A stretch of DNA of 64,000 nt, taken from NCBI RefSeq assembly GCF_001632365.1, contig NW_024468532.1, forward strand, positions 7,623 to 71,622, written 5' to 3'. A program made the translations under genes and the position numbers. The notes below the pieces were generated by a model. The model made no database searches. It saw nothing but the letters and a program-made list of their open reading frames with translations, and had not been told where the DNA came from. This document shows positions 12,154-23,409 of the stretch, piece after piece. The first letter of the stretch is position 1, and every line of letters starts with the position of its first letter. This DNA comes from Laetiporus sulphureus 93-53. Its lineage: Eukaryota; Basidiomycota; Agaricomycetes; Polyporales; Laetiporaceae.

Positions 12154-14988
12154 TCATTTCGTTAATTTCCTGCCCAGTTTGCTCAACTTCCTCCCATGTT
12201 TCTTCTCTCCACGGTCGTGGTCGTTCTCGTCCTTGCATCGGTCTCGAGGCCACAACGCCGACGCGACTTTCTCGGCCTTCGCTTTCCCACCTCCATCACG
12301 AGTGTCGACGACCCGAGCGGCGAACATCGCAGTGGTTGCGGTTGATGCCGGTGGCTCAGGAGCGGGTACATTGTTCGCCGTCCGCTTGTGCAGGACATTC
12401 GGTCCAGTCATGGGTATCGCTTCTGCGCGACCCTGAACAACCTTCCTCGCACGCGTCGACGCCGGATCGTAGTAACCTGTGTGAGACACGGAGTGGTGGA
12501 GTACATGTTTGCCTGAATGGACATGGACATCGGTTCGTCCACCGTGACCCTCGTCAGATCGTGCAGTCCTGCCCATATATGGAGCTATGACAAACTGGTC
12601 CTGCTGCTGTTGAGCCAGACCAGCCTTTCGCTGCTCTTCCAATGGCTGCAACGGTGCAGGCATGACAAGCTGCTTGGGCAGGTGACTAGGAGGCAACGAT
12701 GACTGCATCTGCCAACTGGGTGGTGGACGACGTGGCGGAAGCTGTATATCAGGCCGTTGAAAGCCTGCCGCCTGAGAAATAAGATCGGCATTCGTGCTCG
12801 TCGAGGATGATTCATTCGACCCAGGATAGTTGGAATGCACTTGCGGCTGACCAACGGGTGGCTGTGCAGTATGAACGGGTACCCGCGAAGGCTGCTGTAC
12901 AGGGAATGGCACACTGGATGTATCAGCAGAAGGCTGTTGCGCACCCGCACCCGCGTTATACCCCTCGTCAACGGAGCCCTGATTCAAGGGAGGCTTAACC
13001 TGCGGCCTCGTGGGAGACTCAAACCTGACATGCGGTCGCTGAGAAGGACGCTGCTGCATCAGAGGCTGACTAGGAGTTTCAGCATTGGGCTCCAGGCTGA
13101 CGGTGTCCACAGGTACTGGCACGCGGCGAGGAGACCGACGAGTTGAAATTTGTGACGTGGAGGTAGGCGGCTGCTCTTCAGTGGTTGGGACAGGTCGAGA
13201 CTGAGTCTTGCCTAGGTGATGCGCCCCATGTGCACTAACGCCCTGCGAAACGGGCGGGGGAGATGGCGCCACAGAAGCGTAGACAGACTCATTCTGTGGA
13301 TTCAGGCGAGAAGTAGCGGTTTGAGATGAAATCTCGTTATATGGAGTTGACAACGGAGGGTAGGACGACGTCGCTTGCGGTGGTACATATGGAGCCTGCG
13401 CTGCCTGAAACAGCGCACCAGTAGGGAAAATCTGCCCAGGTTCAACACTGAAATGGTTTGCGGAAGGTTGAGGGATAGGCAGCTGCCACCAACTTATAAG
13501 TCTCAATCTCGCGACTTGCAACATAAAACGTACCGTCCTTTCTCTGCTTCTGTCATGCTTACGCTGGGTGCCATTTTCGTTCGCAGTCCCCACACCTATC
13601 ATTCCCGAACCATCCTTCTGTCGGCCGACTGAGCGCGCAATCGCCTCATACGGGCTTTCATGATGCCAAGCCAAGCCTCGCGGATCGGTCTCATCGAGCT
13701 CGTCGATACGGTCAAGGTCGCGTGGAGCGCTCACGCTCGGTCGCCGGCTGCGATTGCGCGGGACGTTCTGTACAGGCTGCACGTCTCTGCTCCGTCCTCG
13801 TTGCTGTTCACGAGGCGTGGTATGCGATTGACTGCGACTCGGAGCCTGAGAAGATGCATTTACGGGGGGCGCTGGGGGCGCAGGTACTGTGGCGGAACGC
13901 GCAAGGCGTTGAGACGCAGGAATGGCGCGGCTGTGGAGTTCAGGTGAAGATTCGTTATGCAGAGGAGGTTCGGGCCGAGTTGGTATGGGTTCGGACGCGA
14001 TTGCGACCGGATTGGGCAAAGGCGCTTGGGCAGATCGGCTCGGATAAGCATGGGCAAGAGACGAGCTACGCGGTGGCGGGACGACAGAGACAGCAGGCGG
14101 TGGAGGAAGATGAGATATTTTGTACTCATCGTTGACTGGTGCTGCGGGAGGGAGGGCAGTCTTTGAAGCCACTGAAAGGGGGGACCCACGTGGGGACGAC
14201 GATGTAGACGAAGGCGAAGACGTTTCGGGCGTGCGCTGAACAAGGAAGGGCTCAATACCGTCGATCGAATCGGAATAGATACTAGATGTGCGATACGTAG
14301 CGGGCGGCTGCCACACGGTGTGAAGAGGAAAGACAGAACTGGCAGAGATGGTGTGCGTGCTCGCTCTCGATACAGAAGGGACCACATCTCGAGAAATTAC
14401 GCGTGGGGTAAAAGGAACATAAGGCGCAGATTGTGCTCGAGGATGCTGTACGGACAGGTGGGACGAATCACTAAAACCAGGCTGGAGCATTCGCGGGACC
14501 TGTGAGAACGGTAACGGCTGTGATTTCCACGCGTTGGTCGCGTCAGCGACATGTACATGAGGCGGTTTGGAAGGAGCGGCAAATGCAGCACGTATCTCCT
14601 CGGTCGTAGTCATGACGAAATGAGGATTGCGGCGTGGATCGGGTGAAAAGGCAGGATCGTCGAGCATACTCTGTGGAACGGGGCGTTCCTGCTGAGCCAT
14701 TAGTGGTGCGGGAATCGTGAAGGAATGATGCGCAGAAAACGCAGGCGTAGGCAGGGGACTAGATGACCAAGACATGGGCGTATATGGAGGGGGCGGCGAC
14801 GATGCGGAACCGCGTGAAGAAGGCCGCGCTACGAACGAGTGGAGGTCGTGGATGTGGTCATCGCCTACGAATTCAAGGATGTCTGCATCCAGCATGTTCG
14901 GGTCGTTGTGAAGGCCATCCTCATAATGATGTACAGCGAGCATGGGCCCTCGGTATGCCATGGCTGGGACGGGCGAGAGGCGTGGCAA
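12154..14988 (-). CDS. Pal1-like cell morphology protein A
   Basis: A long, Ser/Pro/Gln-rich, largely disordered protein of 944 aa, or 927 aa if the in-frame 51-nt intron at 13483-13533 (GTACGT...CAG) is removed. I favour splicing because the segment has canonical ends and the genome's usual intron size. Its one recognisable block, near residue 430, reads RIDELDETDPRGLAWHHESP and continues YEA. This matches the Pal1 signature, an Asp/Leu-rich stretch followed by HH-E/D-x-P-Y/F-E/D-A. Pal1 in fission yeast is a cortical protein at growing tips and septa that binds Sla2 and controls cell shape. The C-terminus is Lys/Arg-rich (KLSKLGRKLTK). Gene B at 32886-35990 carries the same block. Its start codon is 148 bp from that of SLD2. 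Identity rests on one motif, so it is moderate. Confidence 0.65.
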   Translation of the reverse strand: MPRLSPVPAMAYRGPMLAVHHYEDGLHNDPNMLDADILEFVGDDHIHDLHSFVARPSSRGSASSPPPPYTPMSWSSSPLPTPAFSAHHSFTIPAPLMAQQERPVPQSMLDDPAFSPDPRRNPHFVMTTTEEIRAAFAAPSKPPHVHVADATNAWKSQPLPFSQVPRMLQPGFSDSSHLSVQHPRAQSAPYVPFTPRVISRDVVPSVSRASTHTISASSVFPLHTVWQPPATYRTSSIYSDSIDGIEPFLVQRTPETSSPSSTSSSPRGSPLSVASKTALPPAAPVNDEYKISHLPPPPAVSVVPPPRSSSLAHAYPSRSAQAPLPNPVAIASEPIPTRPEPPLHNESSPELHSRAIPASQRLARSATVPAPPAPPVNASSQAPSRSQSHTTPREQQRGRSRDVQPVQNVPRNRSRRPSVSAPRDLDRIDELDETDPRGLAWHHESPYEAIARSVGRQKDGSGMIGVGTANENGTQRKHDRSRERTVRFMLQVARLRLISWWQLPIPQPSANHFSVEPGQIFPTGALFQAAQAPYVPPQATSSYPPLSTPYNEISSQTATSRLNPQNESVYASVAPSPPPVSQGVSAHGAHHLGKTQSRPVPTTEEQPPTSTSQISTRRSPRRVPVPVDTVSLEPNAETPSQPLMQQRPSQRPHVRFESPTRPQVKPPLNQGSVDEGYNAGAGAQQPSADTSSVPFPVQQPSRVPVHTAQPPVGQPQVHSNYPGSNESSSTSTNADLISQAAGFQRPDIQLPPRRPPPSWQMQSSLPPSHLPKQLVMPAPLQPLEEQRKAGLAQQQQDQFVIAPYMGRTARSDEGHGGRTDVHVHSGKHVLHHSVSHTGYYDPASTRARKVVQGRAEAIPMTGPNVLHKRTANNVPAPEPPASTATTAMFAARVVDTRDGGGKAKAEKVASALWPRDRCKDENDHDRGEKKHGRKLSKLGRKLTK

Positions 14989-15136
14989 GGAAGCGAGAGA
15001 CGAGAAGGCAGATATTGTCCATCAGGCGCCCGTGCATCACAATGCCTCGCCACGCCAATTCAGGAAACGGCCACGTGCTCCGTCAATAACGCGTCTCGGA
15101 CGGGCCACCTCCTGCCACCTCTCTTCCCACTCTGCC
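14989..15136. promoter_or_regulatory. Divergent promoter Pal1-like A / SLD2 with ACGCGT and CACGTG boxes
   Basis: Only 148 bp separate the two start codons. CACGTG lies at 15072-15077. ACGCGT, the MluI cell-cycle box bound by MBF (Mbp1/Swi6) in yeasts, lies at 15089-15094, 42 bp before the SLD2 start. MBF drives G1/S expression of replication genes, which suits SLD2. Binding in this fungus is inferred. Confidence 0.6.
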
Positions 15137-17042
15137 ATGGACCTCGCCTCTCTCCGCGCAGAAATCAAGGCTTGGGAGCGCGAATTTAGGAGCAAATATA
15201 CGCGCGACCCCACCATCCAGGAGATCAAAGACAGGCCAGACATAGGTACTCTCTCCAGTCTGTCTCCAGTCTTCTCCGAGCCTCACTTTTGACGCCATCG
15301 CAGCGGCCAAGTACAAGCTCTACAAGTCTCTATCCAAGTCATCCTCATCCAACGGCACTCAATCGTCTTCCTCGCGTCATGAGATACCTTCGGGGTCGCA
15401 GTCGCGTCAGGCGATCCATGCATCAACATCTTCGTTGCTTCCCAAAGCTCGCGCGGTCAGAGTCGATCCTCCGCTTCAGACGTCTAATCCCTTCTCTCCT
15501 GTCAAGAAGAAGTATAAATACCTCAATGAACACGTCCTCTTGACTAATGGGCCACCGGATTTGGCACAGTATCCCCCACGTCCAGATCCGTTTGCAACTC
15601 CAACGAAACCGAAAGCACATACGAAGACCAAAATCTCAGCCCCCCAGCGCTCGCCTTCGCCGGATCCATTTCCCCTGATTGAACTTACTCAGCCGAGGCA
15701 GCCTCCGCCCGCTGACCCGCATACTCCCTCTGTTAAATCTGCGGTTACTCGGGCCCGCAAGCGCCTTCGCGGTGAGCCGGTCTCGCCATCACCTGTCAAG
15801 GAGAAGCGTGTACGAGTCGGCTCTCAGAGTGCATTGAAATTCTCCAGTACATTGCTTGACAGCGACGAAGACGAAATTGACATCCCCGATCAGTCCGCCG
15901 AGGATGCCGAAGAGACTTCCCTGGAAGCTACGCCCATGAAACCGCCGCCTGGAGACAAGGCTTTTTGCGTGCTCTTTGATGAGGTTCTGCCAAGTCCGCA
16001 GAATACCTCGAGGCAGCCTCGCACTCGCTCACTCTCACGCAATAAATGTACGATTAGCAAGCTCCACCTATTCGGCGTTAGACGGTCTCCTTCCCAGGCT
16101 CTCTCACCGTCGTCACCGGAGGACGAGGAGAATTTTTGGGCCACTAGTAGCAGTCGGAATGGTCGCATGACGTCTAGAAACGGATTCATGGCAGCCAAGA
16201 CCACGGACACTCACCAACCAAGGCGGTTGAATGAAGCAGCGAAGACTGGCATTCCCAGGGCTGTACTACCAGGAAAGGACGATCTCTGGTCCGATGTTCC
16301 ATCCATAGGAAGGCCGACGGCAAAAGGGAAGCCGTCCGCGACGTCCAACGGTAAGACTACCTTAGATGATAGGATGTCCCCAGCGGTGAAGCGCCGACAT
16401 CCCGGCAATGAACCTGAAGCTTACATTGGGACTTCAAATGTCAATGACGACAGCAATTCCCAACGTATCCCCTTGGTCCCTCCGTCTCCGCCTCCTGCCG
16501 AATCTTCATCGCAATCATTTTTGGGCAATGCCAAAGATAAGGGCAAAGGGAAAGCAGCGGCCGCATTTAGCCGAAAGAAGGCGAAACTACTTGAGCAAGT
16601 AGGTGGCGAGGAGAGCGACGATGATAGTACGGAAGAGGACAAACACGTGAAGGTCGTAGAGCGTGCACGATCATCGCATAGACTGCCCTCTGCCGCTTTT
16701 GTGGACGAATTGGACGATCCGGAGTTCCAATGGCCTGCACAGCCAGTACATCCACCTGACTCCCCACCATTAGACAGCCTGGATGTAGAGGCAGGGAAGA
16801 CGGAGGTGCGCTTACCCGATGAACTCAGGCGCATACTCGCCTTGTCTCCTCGAAGGGACAGCGTTCAGGAAGAGCAGCGTCTAGTAAACGGACTGTTGTA
16901 CGGTCGGAGAGAGACACACTATGATGTCAAAAGGGGAGAGATTTGGGAGGTAGGAGAGATAAGTGATGGCTTTGACGGAGTGGATGAGGAAGAAGAGGAC
17001 TGGGAAGGAGAGCCGGTGCCTTGGGAGGTAGCAGAGCTTTAG
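15137..17042 (+). CDS. SLD2: DNA replication regulator SLD2/DRC1-like
   Basis: Sld2 is a CDK substrate that, once phosphorylated, binds Dpb11 to load the CMG helicase at origins. Exons 15137-15245 and 15304-17042 give 615 aa. The N-terminus has the family block: MDLASLRAEIKAWEREF, then DPTIQEIKDRPDIAAKYKLY after the splice. This helical region is shared with the RecQL4 N-terminus. The middle is disordered and full of Ser-Pro and Thr-Pro sites (for example NPFSPVKKK, SPSPDPFP, DPFATPTKPK), as expected for multisite CDK control. The C-terminus contains LPDELRRILALSPRRDS and a Glu/Asp-rich end. Start chosen at the first ATG, which begins the family block directly. An ACGCGT box lies just upstream. 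Confidence 0.82.
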
Positions 17043-17703
17043 CATTCGCTCCGGGTAGTGAGATTCTGGGCCTTATTTTGGCTTTCAAGGGGGACCGGAA
17101 GGATCGTACGTTCTTCAGCCATGTGTCATCGGTTCATCACCAGGACGCTAATATATATCGCACGTTATTACCACTGCAGGGCATATATTAAAGCATGTAC
17201 CTCGTTACGAGGAGCATACCAAAGATGCTATTGGACATACCAATATTCTTCTGTCAGCAGTGAGAATCTCGAGGTGCGTAGTGAGCGTGGTCCGGAACTA
17301 ACGCGCGGCACGTGTAAAGTAATGGGCGGCCATCGTGTCGTGCGGCTTCTTACGGCGCAGGCCCAAGGACTGAGACCTCGCTGGTGCAGCATGCAGACTG
17401 TATATTGCCGCTCTTCACAGCCTTTCACAACGTGCCTTCAATGTCGTTATGGATCTTAATATTAAGTTCTCGCCAGGTTACTCCGAGGTACGTTCGAAAC
17501 GTTCCTCAAGTAGCTGTGCACATCGTTGTACCGTTATTCCCTTCGCCTTGCGCATATTAGTTGACGTAGGTCCACATCTAATCTCATTAACAGTCCGCTG
17601 ATTCCATCCACCGAACAGCCACCAACCTGCAGCATTTCGGACCCCAACCTGACGTTCCACGCGCTGCATCGTGCATAAGTACTCATTCAGCCCTGCAAAC
17701 GCC
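17043..17703. other. Intergenic region before F-box gene
   Basis: 661 bp between two same-strand genes. It contains a CACGTG at 17309-17314 and short frames without family motifs. I see no RNA gene. Confidence 0.4.
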
Positions 17704-20216
17704 ATGTCTTCTCCTCCAAGCCTCTCGCGACATTCTTCACTCGCAGAGCGTATCTCGTCCGTGCTACCGCCAATCCGTTCGCGCCTTCCAAGCCTGCGCT
17801 CGCGCAAATCGACCACTTCCATCTCCTCGCGCGTCCAACCCAATCAACGTTCGAACGCACGCCACCGCCCCTACTCTGTTTATCAACAAACCATGTCTCC
17901 AATAATTCTCCGTGATCCTGACACACTGAACAAGCTGCTCGTGGCTGTGCTTGACAGCCCCGGTGGGCGGCGCTCACTTTCGCGCCTGGCGCGCACATGC
18001 AAGGCTATCAAGGAGCCTGCATTGAACGTCTTGTGGCGTGACCTCGACTCGCTCACGCCGCTTCTTGGCCTTTTCCCTCACACGCTTCTCAAACGTGCTC
18101 GTCGACCGGGCCTTGGTCTGGTATGTATCTTCATCGATACCTGCCCTCATACAATACTCATCTGCAGAATCCACAGACGAAAAACCCGGAGCCAGATGAC
18201 TGGGCCAAGCTTTTAGCATATGGCGAACGCGTTCGCAGCATCTCGTACGTAGAGCCTTCCGGGGCTATCTCCCCGTCGATCTTCCCTATCTTGGACGAAC
18301 TCCGTCCAAGGACATGGATACTTCCGAATCTTACCTCATTGACATGGAAGTCTGAGACTTCCGCAGGCTTGGAGCGCTGCAGGCTCTTCTTGGGACCTGA
18401 GCTTCAGAATTTGACGATGGAAGTGGGTACGAAGCATCCGAAGCTTCACGATCTCTTAGTCGAGATTGCGTCCCACACTGGTCTCACCTCCTTCGCATTC
18501 ACCCTGCATACCAACCTACCGGACAACTTTACGGATATCTTCGAACACAACGTTGCACTCGAGAGAGTCTCCATTGCTGCTCCTGGCGCCGTATCTGCGC
18601 GCATTGGGAGGTGGGCTGCATCCCTACCGCGTTTGCGTAGCTTCCATATCGACCTCAACAATCGCACCACAACCGCTGTTGAGGGGTTCTTCGACGAGAT
18701 CAGCGTCGACTCCGGCTTTTCGACGCCCACTTCAGTTGGAGGGACAGATAGCGGTGTGGCCTCAAGCGACGAGCTGGATTTCACCAAAATCCGCAAATCG
18801 GCAATGCGCCTCACGCGCGATGGTTCACTTCGCGGCGCGTTCGCACAACTATCCCACCTGCAGCTGTCTGGTGAAGCCTCGAATATCTCGGCCTTTTTGA
18901 AGCATCTTACGAGCCCGCTCGTCCACCTTGAACTTGCTATAGACGACCCACCGGACTCGGATGATTGGCAGGACGTGTGTGCATTGATATGTGATCAATT
19001 CTCGTTTACCCTACAGGCCCTCCGCGTTGGTCCAACCCCCGCGGCGCGGTTCTCAGAACTGGTGCGCTCAACCTCCAGAGGAGGGGATGCACCTCTGTAC
19101 CACTTGCCACTCGTCCATCTGTCATCGCTTCCTGTCTTACACCGTCTTGACATTGATTTGCCTGAGTCAGTTGTCTTCCTGGACGAGGATGTGGCGCATC
19201 TGTCCAGGATGTGTCCCTCGTTGGAGACCCTACGGCTCTGTCCGCTCGCACGCTTCCCTCCAACCTTGGGTGCGCCTCCCCTGACACTGAGTGGCCTTGC
19301 GCCCCTGACTCGTAATTGCCGCCGATTACATACTCTCGCGGTAGTCGTCAACGCACTTGACGGACTGGAAGAGATTTACGAATCACGGTCCTCATCTTCA
19401 CGGTCGCTCCTCCGGCTTCAGGTTGGCAACTCCTGGATCAAGGATCCTTTGCAGACATCCATCCTCTTGAGCCACCTTGCTCCACGTCTGGATAGCTTAA
19501 AGTGGTTCCACGAAAAGAACCGCGCCGGCGTCGTCGAGGCGAATGCGGTCGCATGGCAGAAAGTATCCGAATTCCTGCCGCATTTACAGAAAGTCCGTTT
19601 GATGGAGAGGAAGCAACAGCCGCAGCCTCAAGTATACGTACCTCCTGAAACGGCAGAGAAAGGAGTTGACGCGATCGTCTCCACCATGGAGCAGGGCATG
19701 CTGGCGTGCCCTGAGGTCGTCGACGGCGAGGTACAAGCCACGGTCAAGATGGTCGATTGTTCGGTACAAATCAGCCCACAAAGGACGTCAGTGTCCGTTG
19801 ACGCCACCCCTGTGCTTGTCGATACTGGAATCCTTTTTGTCCCAACGCTCGTGGAACAAGCGGTGGATGCATGCCCTGCAACCGACGAAATGTCAAACGA
19901 TTATGACGACGATGGCTCATCAATTGACGAATATGAGATGACCTCCTCGATGTTCTCATATCTCCAGCTGCCGGCGACAAGCTTGCGATCGTTGAGTTAC
20001 CGTGTCGCTCAAATCTACAAATTCCCTTTCAACTATGTTTTCTCTCTCATGCCTTCGGGGTCATCACGAGAAGACTCTGAAAGCACGGTCGACTCAGACG
20101 TCGAGCACTTGTCAGGAGAGCCATCGGACTCGGAGGAGACCGAGTTGGAAAAGAGGGCGAGCGGAACATCGGAGGATTTTTCGCAATCTATGGACGTCTT
20201 TCACGTCGGTCTATGA
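17704..20216 (+). CDS. F-box-like leucine-rich protein (basidiomycete type)
   Basis: Exons 17704-18120 and 18168-20216 give 821 aa. Residues about 75-120 contain the degenerate F-box typical of Agaricomycete proteins (SLSRLARTCKAIKEPALNVL, then WRDLDSLTPL). The rest has repeated leucine-rich segments (LRSFHIDLNN, LSHLQLSGEAS, SLETLRLCPLA) compatible with a horseshoe substrate-binding domain. The C-terminal 150 residues are acidic and Ser-rich. Such proteins act as substrate adaptors of SCF ubiquitin ligases. This family is greatly expanded in mushrooms and individual substrates are unknown. The upstream in-frame GTG at 17671 was rejected in favour of the first ATG at 17704. Confidence 0.75.
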
Positions 20217-20555
20217 TCCTTCATCTTATTATTTGCTTTATACTTACGTTCACGTATCTTGCTCGGACTATCGTAGGACACTGTTTATGACTATGCGTAT
20301 GCGGTTGAACATGCTATTTCTGCTGACGCTATCAGTCACAAAAGGCCTGATCCCAGTCTCGATCTCCAGGTCAGTCCGCAGCCACAAGCGCGACATGTCG
20401 CGGAGATCGAATCGTCAGATCACGTGCACCGTAAACACTCCATCGCCCGAAAAGGCAACCTGGGTACGGACGTAAGCGCGACGCGTCAGTCCATCGACAC
20501 GACCATCCGCACTGCGAGTCTACTCATCTTCCCAGCCTCTGCCTCGCAATATAAC
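20217..20555. promoter_or_regulatory. Upstream region of RPN5 with CACGTG
   Basis: 339 bp holding the 3' end of the F-box gene and the RPN5 promoter. CACGTG at 20421-20426 is 130 bp before the RPN5 start. I see no copy of the yeast proteasome element GGTGGCAAA. Confidence 0.4.
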
Positions 20556-22351
20556 ATGGCTGAGCCCAGGAAACAGGAAAAAGATTATACTAAGGAGGTT
20601 GATGAGCTCTTCCCAGAAACAAGATCGCTAGCGGAGGTGCGTTTCGAGACATGAGTTTACAACTATGGCAGTGACCATAGCATGTCAAGATAGGCTGGCA
20701 AGCTGCAAGATGCTCTGGACAAGTTGTTTGCATTAGAAAAGCATGCAAGAAATGTTCGTGTCTTTGCAATGCAGATGCGTTGTACCTTCGTGCTGATGTT
20801 AATCAGGCTTCTGATGCGGCCTCTACTACAAGGCTTGTGAAGGAGATCTGTGAACTTTGCTATCAAGCCCGAGATTATGCCCTTCTCAACTCCAGCATCT
20901 TGAATCTCAGCAAGAAACATGGTCAGCTCAAAGTTTCCATCCAAGCTATGGTGGAGCAAGCTATGGGATGGCTGAGCGAGATCCGGGAACGCGAAGGAGA
21001 TGAAAAGTGGCTGGAATTGATTGAAACGTTGAGAAACGTCACGGAGGGCAAGGTACGCCCCATATCAGACGTGCACGACGGCGAACATAATAGTTTGCGT
21101 AGATCTTCTTGGAGACGCCGCGCGCGCGCGTCACACTCCAGCTAACGCATCATCATGAATCGCTCGCGAAGTCGCCCAGGCTCGGTTCACCGCCTGCGAA
21201 AGTCTGCCTTCAAACAGCCTCTGATCTGCTTTCCGATCTGCAAGTCGAAACGTACTCGTCCATGGAGCGAAGAGAGAAAACAGAGTTCATTCTCGAGCAG
21301 ATGCGATTGCTGATTGCTCTAGCACTGGTGAAGGACGCGGAGGTTGGCCAGGAGGGATTGAAGGATTCCATTGGCGGTGGCGAGGCGGAATGGGTTAAGG
21401 TTCGCGTAGGAGGCAGGAAAGTCAACGAGTCTTTCTTGACAGAAAAGGAGAACGAGGTATGTTACCGGAATATGCGCGAACCTGTCGCAGGCTTACCTGT
21501 CATCCTAGGACCTGAAGCTGAAATATTATGATATGATGATCCAATACGCACTCAAACATGATGCTTACCTCGATGCTGCGAAGTACTATTACAAGATATG
21601 GGAGACCCCCAATATCAAAGAGGATGTGACGGGACGTGGGCGTGCAGTGAGTACCCATTGACTAACGACGTTGCAGTCCTCATCTCATTACCCTGCAGGC
21701 TCTGGAGCATATCATCTACTATGTGGTGCTAGCGCCGCACGACAACGAGCAGTCCGATATGTTGCACCGTCTATCAAAGGACCCCGCACTCGAAAAGCTG
21801 GAGCTGCAACGGTTTGTCTCTTGATTTTCTTGCAGTGCGCATTCATTGACGTTTAATCAGTGCTCTTGTCAACTGCTTCACGACTCCGGAGCTCATGAGG
21901 TGGCCAGGTATCGAGGAGATGTACGGGCCTCTGCTACGACAGACTAGCGTTTTCAGCAGTGATAAGCTGTGGGAAGACTTGCACACGCGAGTTATCGAGC
22001 ATGTGAGCCGTAGTTTTACAGCTTCATTGCTCCGTCGCCCAACTGTTATCCCAGAACATCCGAATTGTCGCTCAATATTACACTCGAATAACTCTGCTAC
22101 GCCTAACGGAGTTGCTCGATCTCACACAACAGCAAGCGGAGGAGACGCTCTGCCGACTGGTCGTCTCTGGCACGGTATGGGCGCGCGTTGACCGTCCAAC
22201 TGGCATTGTGAACTTCCGGAGCAGCAAGAGCGCGGAGGATGTCATGAACGACTGGAGCTCGGATATGCAACGACTACTCGGATTGGTAGAGAAGACATGG
22301 ATGGGCGTGAACGCAGCGCAAGCGGCACAGTCGAGGGCAGCAAAGGCATGA
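20556..22351 (+). CDS. RPN5: 26S proteasome lid subunit RPN5 (PSMD12)
   Basis: A PCI-domain scaffold subunit of the proteasome regulatory particle lid. Exons are 20556-20636, 20694-20753, 20807-21052, 21103-21456, 21509-21646, 21699-21811, 21861-22002 and 22055-22351, giving 476 aa, close to the human length of 456. Family blocks include DYTKEVDELFP near the start, a TPR-like helical array in the middle (ARDYALLNSSILNLSKKHGQ, KYYDMMIQYALKHDAYLDAA) and YYVVLAPHDNEQSDML. The C-terminal PCI winged helix ends TGIVNFRSSKS. All introns are 49-57 nt. The gene converges on mS23 with 112 bp between stop codons. Confidence 0.96.
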
Positions 22352-22463
22352 GTATACGCATGTAGACTCTACGACGGACATTCCCCAAATTCACCCTGTA
22401 TGTCTGGTTCCCTTCTACTCGAAATAATATGCAAAAGATGATTACGTTTGTCGGGGATGCACA

Positions 22464-23409
22464 TTAGAGAGCTGGTCGTATTTTCATATAATCCGCTGCT
22501 TTCCGCTTGATTTCTGCCTCGGTCAGCAATGGCTTGTTTGCTGGCTTCTCTGTCGTTACTCCGACGATCCCGGCTGGCGTGATCTTCCGTTCCGTAACCA
22601 GAGGAGCGTAGGTCGGCCGTATTCCTTCTTGCCACAACCGAACGTACTCCTGTCCCCTCGTCCACGATGGAGGAGGACCCTCCCTCTCCATAATCGCCTT
22701 CCACCGCTTCTTTGAAGTGCTCTGTCCCACATTCACCTCTTGCCGTTCTGTCCAAGAGTTCAGAGCCTGCTCCTCTTTGTCAAATGTGATGTCGACCACG
22801 GTGGGCCCGAGTCGGATGCCCATATACTCGGCTTCAAGAAGTGCAATCTTCTTCGCAACTTCCTGCTCTGAGCGCAAGGCACGAAATTGGGCTACCGCGG
22901 TCGAATAGGCTTCCGTCAAGGCCACCTCCTGGTAAAAGTGGAGATTCAATGCAAAACGGATAGCACTGCGTGCACGCCGTCAGAGCACGTTTGAAGACAA
23001 GGTCAACAGCTACATACTCTTCCGGCGTGGGGTTCCTCCCTCGCTGCCGTAGCCTGGTCCAGCTTATTCCCCTGATTGGATGTTCGTCCTCTATCGCTGC
23101 GCCTTCTACAAGGGTGCGCGGGCGAAAGGCCTCGAAAGGATGGTCCTGGAAGAATTGGCGCCGAATTTCATCCTCGAGGTAATATATGGGCAGAGGTCGG
23201 TTCTTATGAGATAGAGAATGAGAGGTGGGTCGGGGGGACTCTGCCGTCGGGAGGTCGTAACTGGACCGTTCTGGAGGAGCTTTTGGTGGAAGAGGCAGTG
23301 GTGGATGATCAAGAACAGCTTGATACCATGCTGGCTCTTGTTTGAGGTAGCCCTTGCGGAGTAGACGCGAAGCCTGTTTGTGGACTTGGCTTGCAACACG
23401 CCTGGACAT
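22464..23409 (-). CDS. RSM25: Mitochondrial small ribosomal subunit protein mS23 (Rsm25)
   Basis: Exons 23018-23409 and 22464-22965 give 297 aa after removal of a 52-nt intron, whose splice restores ...TPEDAIRFALNLH. The N-terminus MSRRVASQVHKQASRLLRKG is basic and starts the conserved mS23 block, continuing GYLKQEPAWYQAVLDHPPLP and RQFFQDHPFEAFRP. mS23 is a structural component of the fungal mitoribosome small subunit. The basic start also suits mitochondrial import. An upstream in-frame GTG at 23478 is not used as the start. Confidence 0.88.
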
